A stretch of DNA of 64,000 nucleotides from CBDDHT01 sp965227905. GTDB taxonomy: Bacteria > Pseudomonadota > Alphaproteobacteria > Rhizobiales > Methyloligellaceae. Numbering within the stretch: the first letter of the stretch is position 1; each line of letters begins with the position of its first letter. Under the pieces are notes generated by a model, which worked only from the letters and a program-made list of their open reading frames with translations, made no database searches and was not told where the DNA came from. The stretch covers positions 4,464,001-4,528,000 of the forward strand of contig OZ245780.1 of the NCBI GenBank assembly GCA_965227905.1, written 5' to 3'. Positions 24,364 through 33,738 of the stretch are shown one piece after another. The translations under genes were made by a program, and so were the position numbers.

Positions 24364-26484
24364 TTATCCGGCTAGCGAAGTGTCCTGGTCTGGCTCTTGC
24401 GGCTGACTCTCTTCACTTTCATCTGCGCCATCGGTTGCCTTTGCAATTCTCACGAGCGCATCAAGGATTTTGACACCGGCTTCGGGCGACAAGGATTGAA
24501 CCGAATCGATCTGCTTCATGATGTTCAGGAGTTGAGGCATCAGGTCGCCTTTGCCAGTCGCTTCCATCTCCTGAACGAAGCTCTGCAGTTGTTTGTTCGG
24601 TGCGGGCTTGCCGTAGAAGTAGCCCTGCACGAATTCACAATCGCGATCCCTCAAAAACTCTGCCTGGTGTTCGTGTTCAACACCCTCGGCCGTAATTCTG
24701 ATGTCCAAGGCCCGGCCCAGATCGATGATGGAAGTGATAATCTTGGCAACCTTTGGATTGTGTTCGATATTCTTAACGAATGATCGATCGATTTTGATCT
24801 TATCGAAAGGGAACCGCCACAGATGCGCGAGGCTTGAGTAGCCGGTGCCAAAGTCATCCATGGCGACCTTCACACCCAGACCTTTCAACGTGGAGAGTGT
24901 TGTTAGCGCCTTTTCCGGATCGTGGAACAGCAATGACTCTGTGATTTCCAATTCGAGCCTTTCAGGTGGCAGACCGCTCTCTGAAAGCGCTGTATTGACT
25001 GCCTTAAGGACATGGTCATCTTTGAATTGCGCTGCCGAAAGATTGACGGCAATCCGCTCTCGCCCTTTCCACTCAGCAGCATCTTTACAGGCCTGCAAAA
25101 GAACCCACTCTCCCAGCGGCTTGATCAATCCCGTTTCTTCGGCAATCGGAATGAACTCGTCAGGCGAGACGATCCCTTTTTCCGGGCGGTTCCAGCGGAC
25201 GAGCGCCTCGTAGGCCTCCACTTCCTTATTGTCGAGATTGACTTGCGGTTGGTAGTAGACCTCGAATTCGGATTGATCGATCGCACGAATGAGCGCTTGT
25301 TCTAGTTCACGCCGCGCTATGACTTCGTCCTGCATTTCCGGGTCATAGAAGCGATAACCTTTGCGGCCGTTCGTTTTGGCATTGTACATCGCCAGATCTG
25401 CGGCTTTTACCAGTTGGATCGGACTTGAGCCGGCATCAGGATACGGCGCTATGCCGATACAAGCCCCGCAGGGAACGAACTGATCGTCGATGCAGACAAA
25501 CGTATTGAGTTTATCGCAAATGATCTGTGCCAACTCTTCAAGGTCCGGCTTGGATCTCGGCGACCTGCAGAGAATTGCAAATTCATCGCCGCCAACCCGT
25601 GCGACCACGTCGCCAGGCTCGACACTCTCTTCAATGCGGTCTGCGACATGCTTCAAAAGCGCATCACCGAAAGCATGACCGAAGGAATCGTTGACCTCCT
25701 TGAACTTGTCGAGATCGATCCACATCACGACCGGGCTTTTCCGGTCGCTGCCAAGTTCCACCGGCTCAGCGAGTGCCTCCTCGAGCGCCTCATTGAAGCT
25801 TGCACGGTTCAATGAGCCCGTCAGGGAGTCGTGATGCGCAAGATACCCCACCCGCGTAACCGCCTTTTGGTGATCACGGTTCTTTTTGGCGATGATTAGA
25901 CCAGCTATAACGGATCCAAACGCCATCAAAAGTAGCAATGCCGATGTCAGGAAACCGAAGACCCGCTTGTATAGCGCATCACGAGCGGTCTGATCTGCAA
26001 AGACCCGGATCGACCCAATTCGTTTCCCCTCTTTGAGAAGAGGCAATGTTGTCTCAGAATAGGCCTTCGGCCAGTCCCTGCCCCGCCCCTTTGTTATGAC
26101 GGCTTGAAGCTTGGCAAAATCGGAAACGCCACTTTCTCTTTTCTTGGTTGTAACGACTTCACTTGGCTGTCCGGTTCGCTGGTTGGCCGCACGATAGATC
26201 TGACCTCGCTCGTGATCGTGGATTTCATAGAAGAAGACATCGGTCAGCCCACCGATATCTGTGTCGCCGCGTGCCGACTTCGTCGGTTTTCCACCATCGA
26301 AGAGCGTCTCGATAGGACCGGTAGATTTTGCGAAGTCTGCAAACCATCGCTTGGCCAGTTCGACGGATTCCGCCTCCAGCAAACGATCTCTTGAATTGTT
26401 TGCGAGAATGAGCGCCGGGCCCAGAAAAAACACAGCCGTTATCGCAACGGCGACGATTGAAAATACCTGTTTATGTCCAGCCAC
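24364..26484 (-). CDS. GGDEF-EAL dual cyclic di-GMP protein
   Basis: A 706-residue inner-membrane protein: TM1 at ~8-28, a periplasmic sensor region of about 145 residues, TM2 at ~176-199, a GGDEF domain with an intact RVGGDEF (298-302), and an EAL domain with YEALVRW (E426-L428). The EAL catalytic residues look complete (NLSAAQF, LEITES, DDFGTGYSSL, KIDRSF, AEGVE, QGYFYGKP). The inhibitory RxxD site before GGDEF is absent (VEPGD). It may both make and degrade cyclic di-GMP, or one domain may regulate the other. A C-terminal tail of ~60 residues carries acidic residues. The start is GTG. It is monocistronic. Confidence 0.93.
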   Translation of the reverse strand: MAGHKQVFSIVAVAITAVFFLGPALILANNSRDRLLEAESVELAKRWFADFAKSTGPIETLFDGGKPTKSARGDTDIGGLTDVFFYEIHDHERGQIYRAANQRTGQPSEVVTTKKRESGVSDFAKLQAVITKGRGRDWPKAYSETTLPLLKEGKRIGSIRVFADQTARDALYKRVFGFLTSALLLLMAFGSVIAGLIIAKKNRDHQKAVTRVGYLAHHDSLTGSLNRASFNEALEEALAEPVELGSDRKSPVVMWIDLDKFKEVNDSFGHAFGDALLKHVADRIEESVEPGDVVARVGGDEFAILCRSPRSKPDLEELAQIICDKLNTFVCIDDQFVPCGACIGIAPYPDAGSSPIQLVKAADLAMYNAKTNGRKGYRFYDPEMQDEVIARRELEQALIRAIDQSEFEVYYQPQVNLDNKEVEAYEALVRWNRPEKGIVSPDEFIPIAEETGLIKPLGEWVLLQACKDAAEWKGRERIAVNLSAAQFKDDHVLKAVNTALSESGLPPERLELEITESLLFHDPEKALTTLSTLKGLGVKVAMDDFGTGYSSLAHLWRFPFDKIKIDRSFVKNIEHNPKVAKIITSIIDLGRALDIRITAEGVEHEHQAEFLRDRDCEFVQGYFYGKPAPNKQLQSFVQEMEATGKGDLMPQLLNIMKQIDSVQSLSPEAGVKILDALVRIAKATDGADESEESQPQEPDQDTSLAG

Positions 26485-26636
26485 GACCTACGCCCCACAC
26501 ACAAAGCCTACCCCTAAGCAATGCTCAATCTACCGTGAGGAAGTTAAGTGACGGTTGCTATCGATCAGATGTTCTTAAGATAATTCAACAAATCAGCCAG
26601 AGCGGTGTCTTCCGCCATCGGCTTCGGTACTTCGGC

Positions 26637-27440
26637 CTAAAGGATGGTTTTTAAGGCATTGCGTACCTTATCCGGCTTCTCCGCCATCATCATATGTCCG
26701 CAATCCGCAATAGAGATTACCCGCGCGTTCTTGATTTGGCTCGCGAGATCGGCTGCAGCTGCCGGCGGTGTCATGACATCCCTGTCAGCAGTGATCACGA
26801 GGCTTGGGCAATCGATGGAGGCAAGAGCGTCTGAATCGATGGCAAAGTCATTGCAGGCGTTCAAGTCATGAAACAAGACATCCGGTGCTGAACGTTCCAG
26901 CAAGCGCAGACCTGCTCCCGCCATCCATGCCCCCGGCATTTGACTGCCGCCTACGCGACCGGACCTGCTGTGCCCCCAGTGCATGATCATCTCGCAAGCA
27001 GCATGTTCGTTGGCCTTTGCCGCCAAAAGCAATGGGTCAGCGACCGCCATTGGGATTGCTGTGCCTAGCAAGGCAATCGCACGCGCAGAGTGCTTATGCC
27101 GCGCAGCAAATGAAAGAGCGACCAAAGACCCCATTGAATGACCGACAATCGATGCTTCCGAGACATCAAGCGCATCCAATACGGATGCCAACCAGTCAGC
27201 CATTTCGTCGATCGTTTCGAGTGGGGGGCCGGCGGATCGCCCATGACCAGGAAGATCCACCGCCAGAACACTCTTGTTCCGATGTGAGAAGTAACGTGTC
27301 TGAAGCGCCCACACCGTATGATCGCACCCACTGCCATGGACAAATACCACGACTGGCAGCGTGGCCGAGAACGGCCGTCCACCTGTTGCAGCAAAGACGT
27401 CTTTCCCGTCGATCTCGATATTCAAAGGCTGCCTCTCCAT
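26637..27440 (-). CDS. Alpha/beta hydrolase, third gene of the AKR-metY operon
   Basis: A 267-residue alpha/beta-hydrolase: FVHGSGCDHTVW, DLPGHGRS, nucleophile in VGHSMGSL, acid Asp in ITADRDVMTP and base His in DCGHMMMAEKP. All three catalytic residues are clear. The substrate is unknown. It starts 24 bases after metY and shares its strand, so an AKR-metY-hydrolase operon is likely. A homoserine O-acetyltransferase has this fold too, but the sequence lacks its longer lid and MetX motifs, so I do not assign it as such. Confidence 0.85.
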   Translation of the reverse strand: MERQPLNIEIDGKDVFAATGGRPFSATLPVVVFVHGSGCDHTVWALQTRYFSHRNKSVLAVDLPGHGRSAGPPLETIDEMADWLASVLDALDVSEASIVGHSMGSLVALSFAARHKHSARAIALLGTAIPMAVADPLLLAAKANEHAACEMIMHWGHSRSGRVGGSQMPGAWMAGAGLRLLERSAPDVLFHDLNACNDFAIDSDALASIDCPSLVITADRDVMTPPAAAADLASQIKNARVISIADCGHMMMAEKPDKVRNALKTIL

Positions 27441-27464
27441 AATCCAAGTCTCGTCGGCAGTTGC

Positions 27465-28760
27465 CTAGCGCTTCTGAGACGCCCTAAGCGCCCGAGAGAG
27501 ATCCTCTGTCAGGTCCTCGATGTCTTCCAGTCCGATCGACAGACGGACCAACCCCTCAGAGATGCCGGCTTCGCGAAGCGCATCAGTGCTCATCTGCTGA
27601 TGGGTCGTGCTCGCGGGATGGATGACCAGAGACTTTGCATCGCCGACATTGGCGAGATGAGAGAAGAGTTCGAGACGCTCAATAAACCGACGGCCGGCAT
27701 CGCGTCCGCCGTTAAGCTCGAAACTCAGGATGGCACCCGCGCCGCGTGGCAGATACTTGGCCGCAAGTGGATGATCGCTATGGGTGTCGAGATCGGGGTG
27801 ATTGACCTGCTCGACCGCGTCATGGCTCTGCAAGAAGGCCGCGATCTCATGGGTGTTTTCCATATGTCGTGCCATGCGCACGGAGAGTGTTTCGACACCT
27901 TGCAGGATATTGAACGCATTCGTCGGGCTCAGACAGGCACCGAAATCGCGCAATCCTTCGGTACGCGCCCGCATGGCAAAGGCCTGCGGTCCATACTCGT
28001 CCCAAAAGTTGATGCCGTGATAGCCCGCATAAGGCTCGGTCAAGGTCGGAAATTTACCCGATGCCGGCCAGTCGAACCGGCCGCCATCGACCAAGATGCC
28101 GCCGATAGCGACGCCGTGACCGGCGATGAACTTTGTGAGGGAATGATGGACGATATCGGCGCCAAGTTCGAGTGGCTGGCACAGATAGGGTGTCGCAAAT
28201 GTGGAATCGACCATCAGGGGAAGGCCGGCGTCATGCGCAACCTGAGCGATCCGAGGAATATCGGCGATCTCAAGTCCGGGATTGCCGATCGTTTCTGTGA
28301 AGATCAGTCGTGTGTTCGGCTGAATGGCATCGCGAAAGGCTCCAGGATTGCGCGGGTCGACAAAACTGGTCTCGATCCCGAAACGCGGCAGGGTATGCGT
28401 AAAGAGGTTGTGCGACCCACCGTAGATTGATCGGGATGCAACGACGTGGCTCCCCTGCCCCATCAGAGTGGTCACAGCCAGGTGCAGTGCAGCCATTCCG
28501 CTTGCCGTGCAAACCGCTGCGACACCGCCTTCCAGCGCCGCGATCCGTTCTTCCAGAACAGCAACCGTCGGATTCGATATGCGGGAATAGAGATGGCCGG
28601 CCTGCTCCAGATTAAACAAAGCCGCGGCATGATCGGTGTCGTCGAAGAGATACGACGTCGTCTGATAGATCGGCACGGCCCGCGCGGCAAAATCGCTGTC
28701 GGGGCGCTGACCGGCATGCAAGCCAAGCGTGTCGGGTTTGAGGTGCGGAAGTTTCCCCAT
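27465..28760 (-). CDS. metY: O-acetylhomoserine sulfhydrylase
   Basis: A 431-residue PLP enzyme of the Cys/Met metabolism family. LHAGQRPD, VPIYQTTSYLF, YSRISNPT, the PLP lysine in HSLTKFIAGHG, and the insertion typical of O-acetylhomoserine aminocarboxypropyltransferases (YAGYHGINFWDEYG) separate it from cystathionine enzymes. It converts O-acetylhomoserine and sulfide or methanethiol to homocysteine or methionine. It sits three bases after the aldo/keto reductase gene. No SAM riboswitch-like leader is visible upstream, since the AKR gene is directly adjacent. Confidence 0.93.
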   Translation of the reverse strand: MGKLPHLKPDTLGLHAGQRPDSDFAARAVPIYQTTSYLFDDTDHAAALFNLEQAGHLYSRISNPTVAVLEERIAALEGGVAAVCTASGMAALHLAVTTLMGQGSHVVASRSIYGGSHNLFTHTLPRFGIETSFVDPRNPGAFRDAIQPNTRLIFTETIGNPGLEIADIPRIAQVAHDAGLPLMVDSTFATPYLCQPLELGADIVHHSLTKFIAGHGVAIGGILVDGGRFDWPASGKFPTLTEPYAGYHGINFWDEYGPQAFAMRARTEGLRDFGACLSPTNAFNILQGVETLSVRMARHMENTHEIAAFLQSHDAVEQVNHPDLDTHSDHPLAAKYLPRGAGAILSFELNGGRDAGRRFIERLELFSHLANVGDAKSLVIHPASTTHQQMSTDALREAGISEGLVRLSIGLEDIEDLTEDLSRALRASQKR

Positions 28761-28763
28761 GAA

Positions 28764-29735
28764 CTAGGCCTGTTCCTCCAGCCGGTCCGTCGCCGGTGGC
28801 GGCGTCCGCGAAAGAGCGGCGATCTCTGCCCGCAATTCGGCCGTCATATCGATATCGATGGCATCGAGGGAGGGCTGCAATTGCTCAAGACTGCGGGCGC
28901 CGACGATCGGGCACGTGACGGCCGGATGGCTTGCAGCCCAGGCAACGGCCAGACTGACCGGGTGCACGCCCTGCCCTGCCGCAAAAGCGGTGAAAGCGCC
29001 AGCTGTGTCGAACGCCCAGTCTTCTCCATAACGTCGGGTATATTCCTTGTTGGAGATTAGGCGTCCCGCATCAGGACGCTTCTCCGGTCCATATTTGCCG
29101 CTGAGCATCCCGCCACCAACCGGACTATATGTAATTACACCGAGACGCTCCGACTCAGCCAAAGGAAAGATCTCGGACTCAGCCTGTCTCTTGACGAGAT
29201 TATACATGGGCTGAATGACATCCAGCCGCGGCCAGCCAGTGCGCTCGCAGATGCCAAGCGCTTTAGCCGTCTGCCAGGCGGAATAGTTGCTCGCGCCGAT
29301 ATAGAGGACCTTGCCATCGCGAACCAACGCCTCGAGTGCACGCAGGGTTTCTTCGAGTGGCGTATGCGGATCCCAACGATGCATGAACAGGACATCCACT
29401 CGGTCGGTCCCGAGCCGCTTGAGACTGGCTTCGAGCGCCGTGACAATATGGCGGCGGTTGCCGCCACGGTTATTGATATCGTCACTCATCGGCACGGCGC
29501 ACTTGGTCGTGATCACCAAATCGTCGCGCTCATCTTTAATGAGCTCCGAAAGGATTTCTTCAGCCCGCCCGCGATTATAGCCATTGGCACAATCGAAGAA
29601 ATTGATGCCCCGGTTTCGGCATTCGCGATACATCGAAGCTGCCGTGTCGGCATCGGCATCACCGCCGAACGACATTGTTCCAAAACACAATTCGGAAACC
29701 TGAACGCCGGTTGTCCCCAGCCACCGATACTTCAT
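28764..29735 (-). CDS. Aldo/keto reductase
   Basis: A 323-residue TIM-barrel NADPH oxidoreductase. MKYRWLGTTGVQVSELCFGTM is the standard start. The tetrad is visible: Asp and Tyr in FFDCANGYNRGRAEE, Lys in TTKCA and His in FMHRWDP. The C-terminal VGARSLEQL binds the cofactor phosphate. The family is close to general stress protein 69 (YhdN/YajO-like) reductases. It is the first gene of a minus-strand operon with metY and a hydrolase. Confidence 0.9.
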   Translation of the reverse strand: MKYRWLGTTGVQVSELCFGTMSFGGDADADTAASMYRECRNRGINFFDCANGYNRGRAEEILSELIKDERDDLVITTKCAVPMSDDINNRGGNRRHIVTALEASLKRLGTDRVDVLFMHRWDPHTPLEETLRALEALVRDGKVLYIGASNYSAWQTAKALGICERTGWPRLDVIQPMYNLVKRQAESEIFPLAESERLGVITYSPVGGGMLSGKYGPEKRPDAGRLISNKEYTRRYGEDWAFDTAGAFTAFAAGQGVHPVSLAVAWAASHPAVTCPIVGARSLEQLQPSLDAIDIDMTAELRAEIAALSRTPPPATDRLEEQA

Positions 29736-29916
29736 TCTTACCCCCTCCCAAACGCTTTCAACGCCACGCGGATACCGATCAATTCTGCTGGACGTCTGAT
29801 ACCGGAATCAATGCCCATTGGCCAATTTCGCGACACAGTGACACGAAATTGGGGCACTGCTTTTCGATCGACCTCGGAAGCTGGTAGACTGCAGGAAACG
29901 CTGGAGACGCTCGATT

Positions 29917-31035
29917 ATGCTCGATTCCCCCGAACTCGCTGTTCCCAAAGCAGGGCAACGCATTGACGTTCAAATCGTTGATACAGATGTCCATCCAACG
30001 CCTCGAACGCCCGAAGAGTTGCGCGCCTTCGTTCCGGCCCCATGGCGCGATCGGCAATGGTCCAATGAAGTTTTCAACGCGGTCGGGTCACCGATTTACG
30101 AAGCCCCCAACAAGGCTCAGCGCCGCGACTCTTATTCACCAGAGGGCGGCCCCCCCTGCTCCGACCCCGTCTTTACAGAAAAACAGGTCTTCGGCGACGC
30201 ATCCGTCGATTATGCCATTCATATCCCACTAACGGTTCGACCGACGGCCAATCCGGAACATGAAGCCGCCGTCTGTGCCGCCACGAATGCCTGGCTGAAA
30301 GACACATGGCTGACGAAGTACAATGCTCATGGCCGCCACTATGGAACACTGCGCGTCAGCTCCCGTGACACCGCGCTTGCGGTTCAGGAGATCGAAAAAT
30401 GGGCTGGCGATGAACATTTCATTCAGGTCATGCTCAACCCCTATAACGATGCGCCTCTCGGGCAGGCTCGCTATTATCCAATCTACGAGACCGCAACCCG
30501 GCTGGATCTGCCGATCTGTCTTCATGTCAATCGAAGTCCGGGCATGCGACTGCTGACGCCGGTCGGATTCTCGTCCTACTTCTTCGAGCATCATGCCCTT
30601 TACTCGATGATGTACGCGGCACATCTGACGAGCCTGATCTTCGAAGGCGTATTCGAGCGGTTTCCGACTCTCAAGGTTTCGTTGATCGAGGGCGGCTTCA
30701 GCTGGCTCGTCCCACTAGTGTGGCGTCTCGACAAACAATGGGAAAAGCTTGGCAGTGAGGTGCCGAATGTGACGCGCAGGCCGAGTGAGACAATCCGTGA
30801 GCATATTCGCATCTCGACCCAGCCCATCGAAGAGCCGCCGCAACCGGGTGACTTGAAAAGACTATGGGACCTGATGGACCCGGCAGAGCTGTTGATGTTC
30901 GCGACGGATTATCCGCACTGGGACTTTGATGCCCCTCAGCAGATGCAACGCTTTCCCGAAGAAGCACGGAGGCGGATTCTCTGCGAGAATGCCCTGGAGT
31001 GGTATGGCCTGCCAGCCACGCGAATTGCGCAATAG
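29917..31035 (+). CDS. Amidohydrolase-fold metal enzyme (ACMSD/decarboxylase-like)
   Basis: A 372-residue TIM-barrel protein of the amidohydrolase-2 family. Metal ligand positions are filled: D24 and H26 (DTDVHP), H203 (ICLHVN) and D331 (ATDYPHWD), with E258 in EGGFSW at the place of the fourth residue. Family members hydrolyse or decarboxylate ring acids and related compounds; the reaction here is unknown. It is the first gene of a tight three-gene operon: a Rieske ferredoxin starts 23 bases after it and a paralog follows that. It diverges from the aldo/keto reductase gene. Full ligand set and length argue that this is the active partner. Confidence 0.88.
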   Translation: MLDSPELAVPKAGQRIDVQIVDTDVHPTPRTPEELRAFVPAPWRDRQWSNEVFNAVGSPIYEAPNKAQRRDSYSPEGGPPCSDPVFTEKQVFGDASVDYAIHIPLTVRPTANPEHEAAVCAATNAWLKDTWLTKYNAHGRHYGTLRVSSRDTALAVQEIEKWAGDEHFIQVMLNPYNDAPLGQARYYPIYETATRLDLPICLHVNRSPGMRLLTPVGFSSYFFEHHALYSMMYAAHLTSLIFEGVFERFPTLKVSLIEGGFSWLVPLVWRLDKQWEKLGSEVPNVTRRPSETIREHIRISTQPIEEPPQPGDLKRLWDLMDPAELLMFATDYPHWDFDAPQQMQRFPEEARRRILCENALEWYGLPATRIAQ

Positions 31036-31058
31036 GTCATGAATGCGGAGTAACGGAT

Positions 31059-31412
31059 ATGGCGCGTCATATTATCGGTCCGGCGGCAGATGTTTCGCCG
31101 GGAGAGAAGCACATTGTCGAAATCGACGGACGAAGCATCGGAATTTTCAACGTCGGTGGACAGTTCTATGCACTGGCGAACCGCTGTCCACATGCTGGGG
31201 GACCGCTTTGTCTGGGTGACGTTACAGGAACGGCGATCGCCTCTGGCGAGCCCTATGGACTTGAATGGGTCCGCGAAGGTGAAGTTGTCCGCTGTCCATG
31301 GCACGCCTGGGAATTCGATATCATGACAGGGCGTACGCTCTCGAGTCCTGAACTGCGCGTGCGGACCTATGACGTGGCGTTGGAAGACGGCATGGTTGTT
31401 GTCGAAATGTAG
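31059..31412 (+). CDS. Rieske-type [2Fe-2S] ferredoxin
   Basis: A 117-residue soluble Rieske protein with ligands in NRCPHAGGPLC and RCPWHAWEFD. It resembles the ferredoxin of ring-hydroxylating dioxygenases and nitrite reductase small subunits. GGAG eight bases upstream fixes the ATG at 31059. It sits between two amidohydrolase paralogs with 23 and 25 base gaps. No oxygenase or reductase partner is in the operon; the nearest Rieske oxygenase is at 1.8-3.0 kb. What it gives electrons to is open. Confidence 0.93.
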   Translation: MARHIIGPAADVSPGEKHIVEIDGRSIGIFNVGGQFYALANRCPHAGGPLCLGDVTGTAIASGEPYGLEWVREGEVVRCPWHAWEFDIMTGRTLSSPELRVRTYDVALEDGMVVVEM

Positions 31413-31437
31413 ACATGCGCCAATTGCGGAGCCGAAT

Positions 31438-32523
31438 ATGACGAATGGACCCCGGGGACAGACCGGACAGAGTCGCTTGATCGATTGCGCCGTCCACCCG
31501 CAAGTGAATCAGCCAGACGACTTGCGTGCCTTTATGGATGAGCCCTGGCGTAGCCGCCCCTTCCCGCGCCCGGAACGCTACTACTATCCGGCTCTTGATG
31601 GCGAGTTTCTCGAAAAGACGGGTTCCGATGGCCTTGCTGGCTCAGACCCGGCAGCAATGGCAGCATGTCTGTTCGACGAGCATCGCACCGATCACGCAAT
31701 CCTGCTCCCGCTTACACGCGGTCTTCTGCCTGATATCGACCTCGGCTCAGCCGTTTGCCAGGCAACGAACCGATGGCTTTCTGACACTTGGCTGACCTCG
31801 CACAATGATCATGGCCGATATGCGGGCACGATCCGGGTCAATCCCGATGATGCACCAAGTGCTTTAGCCGAGATCGAGCGTTACGCATCAGACCCTCGCT
31901 TCGTTGCCGTCGCTGTTCCTATGCAGGCCCGCTGTCCATATGGACAGCGGCAGTACTTCCCAATCTGGGAAGCGGCCGCCGCGCATGGCCTTCCCGTCAT
32001 GATCAAGCTCGATGGAGGATCCGGCGTCGACTTCTGGCCGACCGCCGTCGGCTATCCGCATCATTATGTCGAGTACAGCACACTGGCACCGATCAACTAT
32101 GCCTATCATCTGATCAGTTTCATTGCAGAAGGTACGTTCGCACGCCTGCGCGACCTTCGGATCGTGTTCACGGATGGCGGACATGACATGCTCGGACCTC
32201 TCGTCTGGCGAATGGACAAGATCTGGCGTCCAACACGTAATGAAACGCCATGGGTCAAAGAACTGCCGTCGACGACCGTCATGCGCCAGGTGAGATTTTG
32301 CGCAAGACGTTTCGAAGGTCCTGTTCGCGACGATCAGGCAGAACGATGGCATTCGTTGAGCAAGACCGCGGAGCTCGTATTGTTTGCGAGCAGCTATCCG
32401 TATCACGACACGCTCGACCCTGGAACGGCGTTAGACACGATGCAGCGCGATTGTCGCGAAGCTGTTGCTTCATCAAACGCCGAGGCACTCTTTGCATTTG
32501 AAGGATTGCTTGAGGCCGCTTAG
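31438..32523 (+). CDS. Amidohydrolase paralog lacking metal ligands (probable pseudoenzyme)
   Basis: A 361-residue protein that aligns end to end with the first gene of the operon (TNRWLSDTWLTSHNDHGRY, GPLVWRMDKIW). Metal positions are replaced: the Asp of Asp-x-His is Ala18 (CAVHP, H20 kept), the barrel His is Lys190 (MIKLDG), and the catalytic Asp is Ser319 (ASSYPYHD). Substitution at three separate sites while the fold is kept points to a non-catalytic partner, for example in a heteromer with the first protein, or to a changed chemistry. GGAG six bases upstream supports the ATG at 31438. The gene is otherwise intact, with no stop or frameshift. Confidence 0.88.
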   Translation: MTNGPRGQTGQSRLIDCAVHPQVNQPDDLRAFMDEPWRSRPFPRPERYYYPALDGEFLEKTGSDGLAGSDPAAMAACLFDEHRTDHAILLPLTRGLLPDIDLGSAVCQATNRWLSDTWLTSHNDHGRYAGTIRVNPDDAPSALAEIERYASDPRFVAVAVPMQARCPYGQRQYFPIWEAAAAHGLPVMIKLDGGSGVDFWPTAVGYPHHYVEYSTLAPINYAYHLISFIAEGTFARLRDLRIVFTDGGHDMLGPLVWRMDKIWRPTRNETPWVKELPSTTVMRQVRFCARRFEGPVRDDQAERWHSLSKTAELVLFASSYPYHDTLDPGTALDTMQRDCREAVASSNAEALFAFEGLLEAA

Positions 32524-32663
32524 TGCCCCTTGCCACTCTACGAGCTGTCTCGTTTAGCCTCGTAGAAGGCACTTCGCCCGGATATTGTGCATCGAACACG
32601 ACAGTCCGTGGCGGCTATGCAGTGCGGAACCGAATACTCGGCTCCGCCACCGCACAGAACCAG

Positions 32664-32852
32664 TTAGATCGAGGCTCTGATCGCCTGGATAGCCTTCGGG
32701 CCAATCCCGGGGAGAGCTTTCAATTCGGCGTCGGTCATCTTTCTGACCTGTCCAACTCTGTCGATATTCGCTTCTGCGAGTTTTGCGGCGACCTTAGGGT
32801 CGATCACCTTATCGAGTTTTACCGCGTGATGGATCTGCTTCTTCTTTGCCAT
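32664..32852 (-). CDS. Small helix-hairpin-helix protein
   Basis: A 62-residue basic protein whose C-terminus, MTDAELKALPGIGPKAIQAIRAS, is a helix-hairpin-helix DNA-binding motif. The N-terminus is Lys-rich (MAKKKQIHH). The arrangement recalls small HhH proteins and the RNA polymerase alpha C-terminal domain. AAGG precedes the ATG. Its role is unknown; non-specific DNA binding is likely from the motif. It converges on the amidohydrolase operon. Confidence 0.75.
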   Translation of the reverse strand: MAKKKQIHHAVKLDKVIDPKVAAKLAEANIDRVGQVRKMTDAELKALPGIGPKAIQAIRASI

Positions 32853-33169
32853 GCTGAGGACCTTGTCTTCAATTCGTTATGATGAGCCGCGGACGCGCGG
32901 CGGATATGCGCAACGCAGTATACCAACGCAAACACGTCGACTCCTTTGTCGTTGAGCAATTCCCGATGGAAAATGCAAGCACCTTTCGTCTTATAAGGCC
33001 AATAAAATGCATATAGACGCATGAAAGACGCACTGAAACGGACTCTTTCAACAGATTGAGAGAAAATCGGCATAACTGCGAGTGCATGAGTCACCCTTCA
33101 ACCAGACGTTCGATTTATGTCTCATTGAGAGGCTTGCCCCTTTACGAGGATTAGTCGCATCGCTCCGAA

Positions 33170-33200
33170 AAACGAAACGGCAGCTCAAATTGAGCTGCCG
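33170..33200 (-). terminator. Terminator after fasciclin gene 2
   Basis: A perfect 10-bp stem (CGGCAGCTCA with TGAGCTGCCG, 3-base loop) at 33178-33200. Read on the minus strand it is followed by TTTCGTTTTT, 38 bases after the stop codon of the fasciclin gene. Confidence 0.85.
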
Positions 33201-33237
33201 TCGATAAATGTCTTCTTATAAACAAGAAGCAGACTAT

Positions 33238-33738
33238 TTAGAATGAACCGCGATACTTCTCGGGCAATAGCGGCGTATCGATCACATGGATGATGCCGTT
33301 GTCGGCAACGATATCGGCCTTCTTAACCGAAGCACCGTTGACCATGACGCCTTTCGTAGCATCGATCATCAATGTGCCGCCTGAGACGGCCTTTGCATCT
33401 GTCTTCTTGCCTGCCAGATCGCCCGACATGACTTTGCCTGGAACGACATGCAACTTGAGCAAACGGACAAGATGCTCTTTCTTCGCTGGATTGAGGAAGA
33501 GATCGACTTCCTTCTTTGGCCACTTCGCAAACGCTGCGTCAGTTGGAGCGAAGACTGTGAAGGGTCCGGCGCCCTTCAATGTGTCGACCAGCCCTGCCGC
33601 CTTGATCATTTTGACCAGAATCGTGAAGTCTCCAGCACCTGTGGCTGTGTCCACGATATCGGCCGCTTTGGCAGAAAGAGGTGTAAGCGTTACGGCGAGA
33701 AGCGCGCCTGCGGCCATTGCAGACCGTCGCAAATTCAT
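33238..33738 (-). CDS. Exported fasciclin-domain protein, copy 2
   Basis: A ~166-residue protein with a signal peptide (about 26 residues, ending SAKAAD) and a single FAS1 domain (GPFTVFAPTDAAFAKWP, then NGIIHVIDTPLLPE). It is clearly related to the fasciclin gene at 19.9 kb: both share the opening IVDTA-GAG-F-LV and AAGLVDTLKG stretches. AGGGAG precedes two adjacent ATG codons (33741, 33738). It is monocistronic with its own terminator. Confidence 0.92.
   Translation of the reverse strand: MNLRRSAMAAGALLAVTLTPLSAKAADIVDTATGAGDFTILVKMIKAAGLVDTLKGAGPFTVFAPTDAAFAKWPKKEVDLFLNPAKKEHLVRLLKLHVVPGKVMSGDLAGKKTDAKAVSGGTLMIDATKGVMVNGASVKKADIVADNGIIHVIDTPLLPEKYRGSF

Noticed and set aside
27318..28430. 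370-residue open frame on the plus strand
   Set aside because: It is antisense to metY and shows no domain.
27465..29900. Possible SAM riboswitch controlling metY
   Set aside because: metY follows the aldo/keto reductase gene by three bases, and the leader before that gene shows no SAM-type fold that I can recognise by eye.
32819..33094. 91-residue minus-strand frame upstream of the helix-hairpin-helix gene
   Set aside because: It overlaps the start of that gene, has no good ribosome binding site and an unlikely composition.
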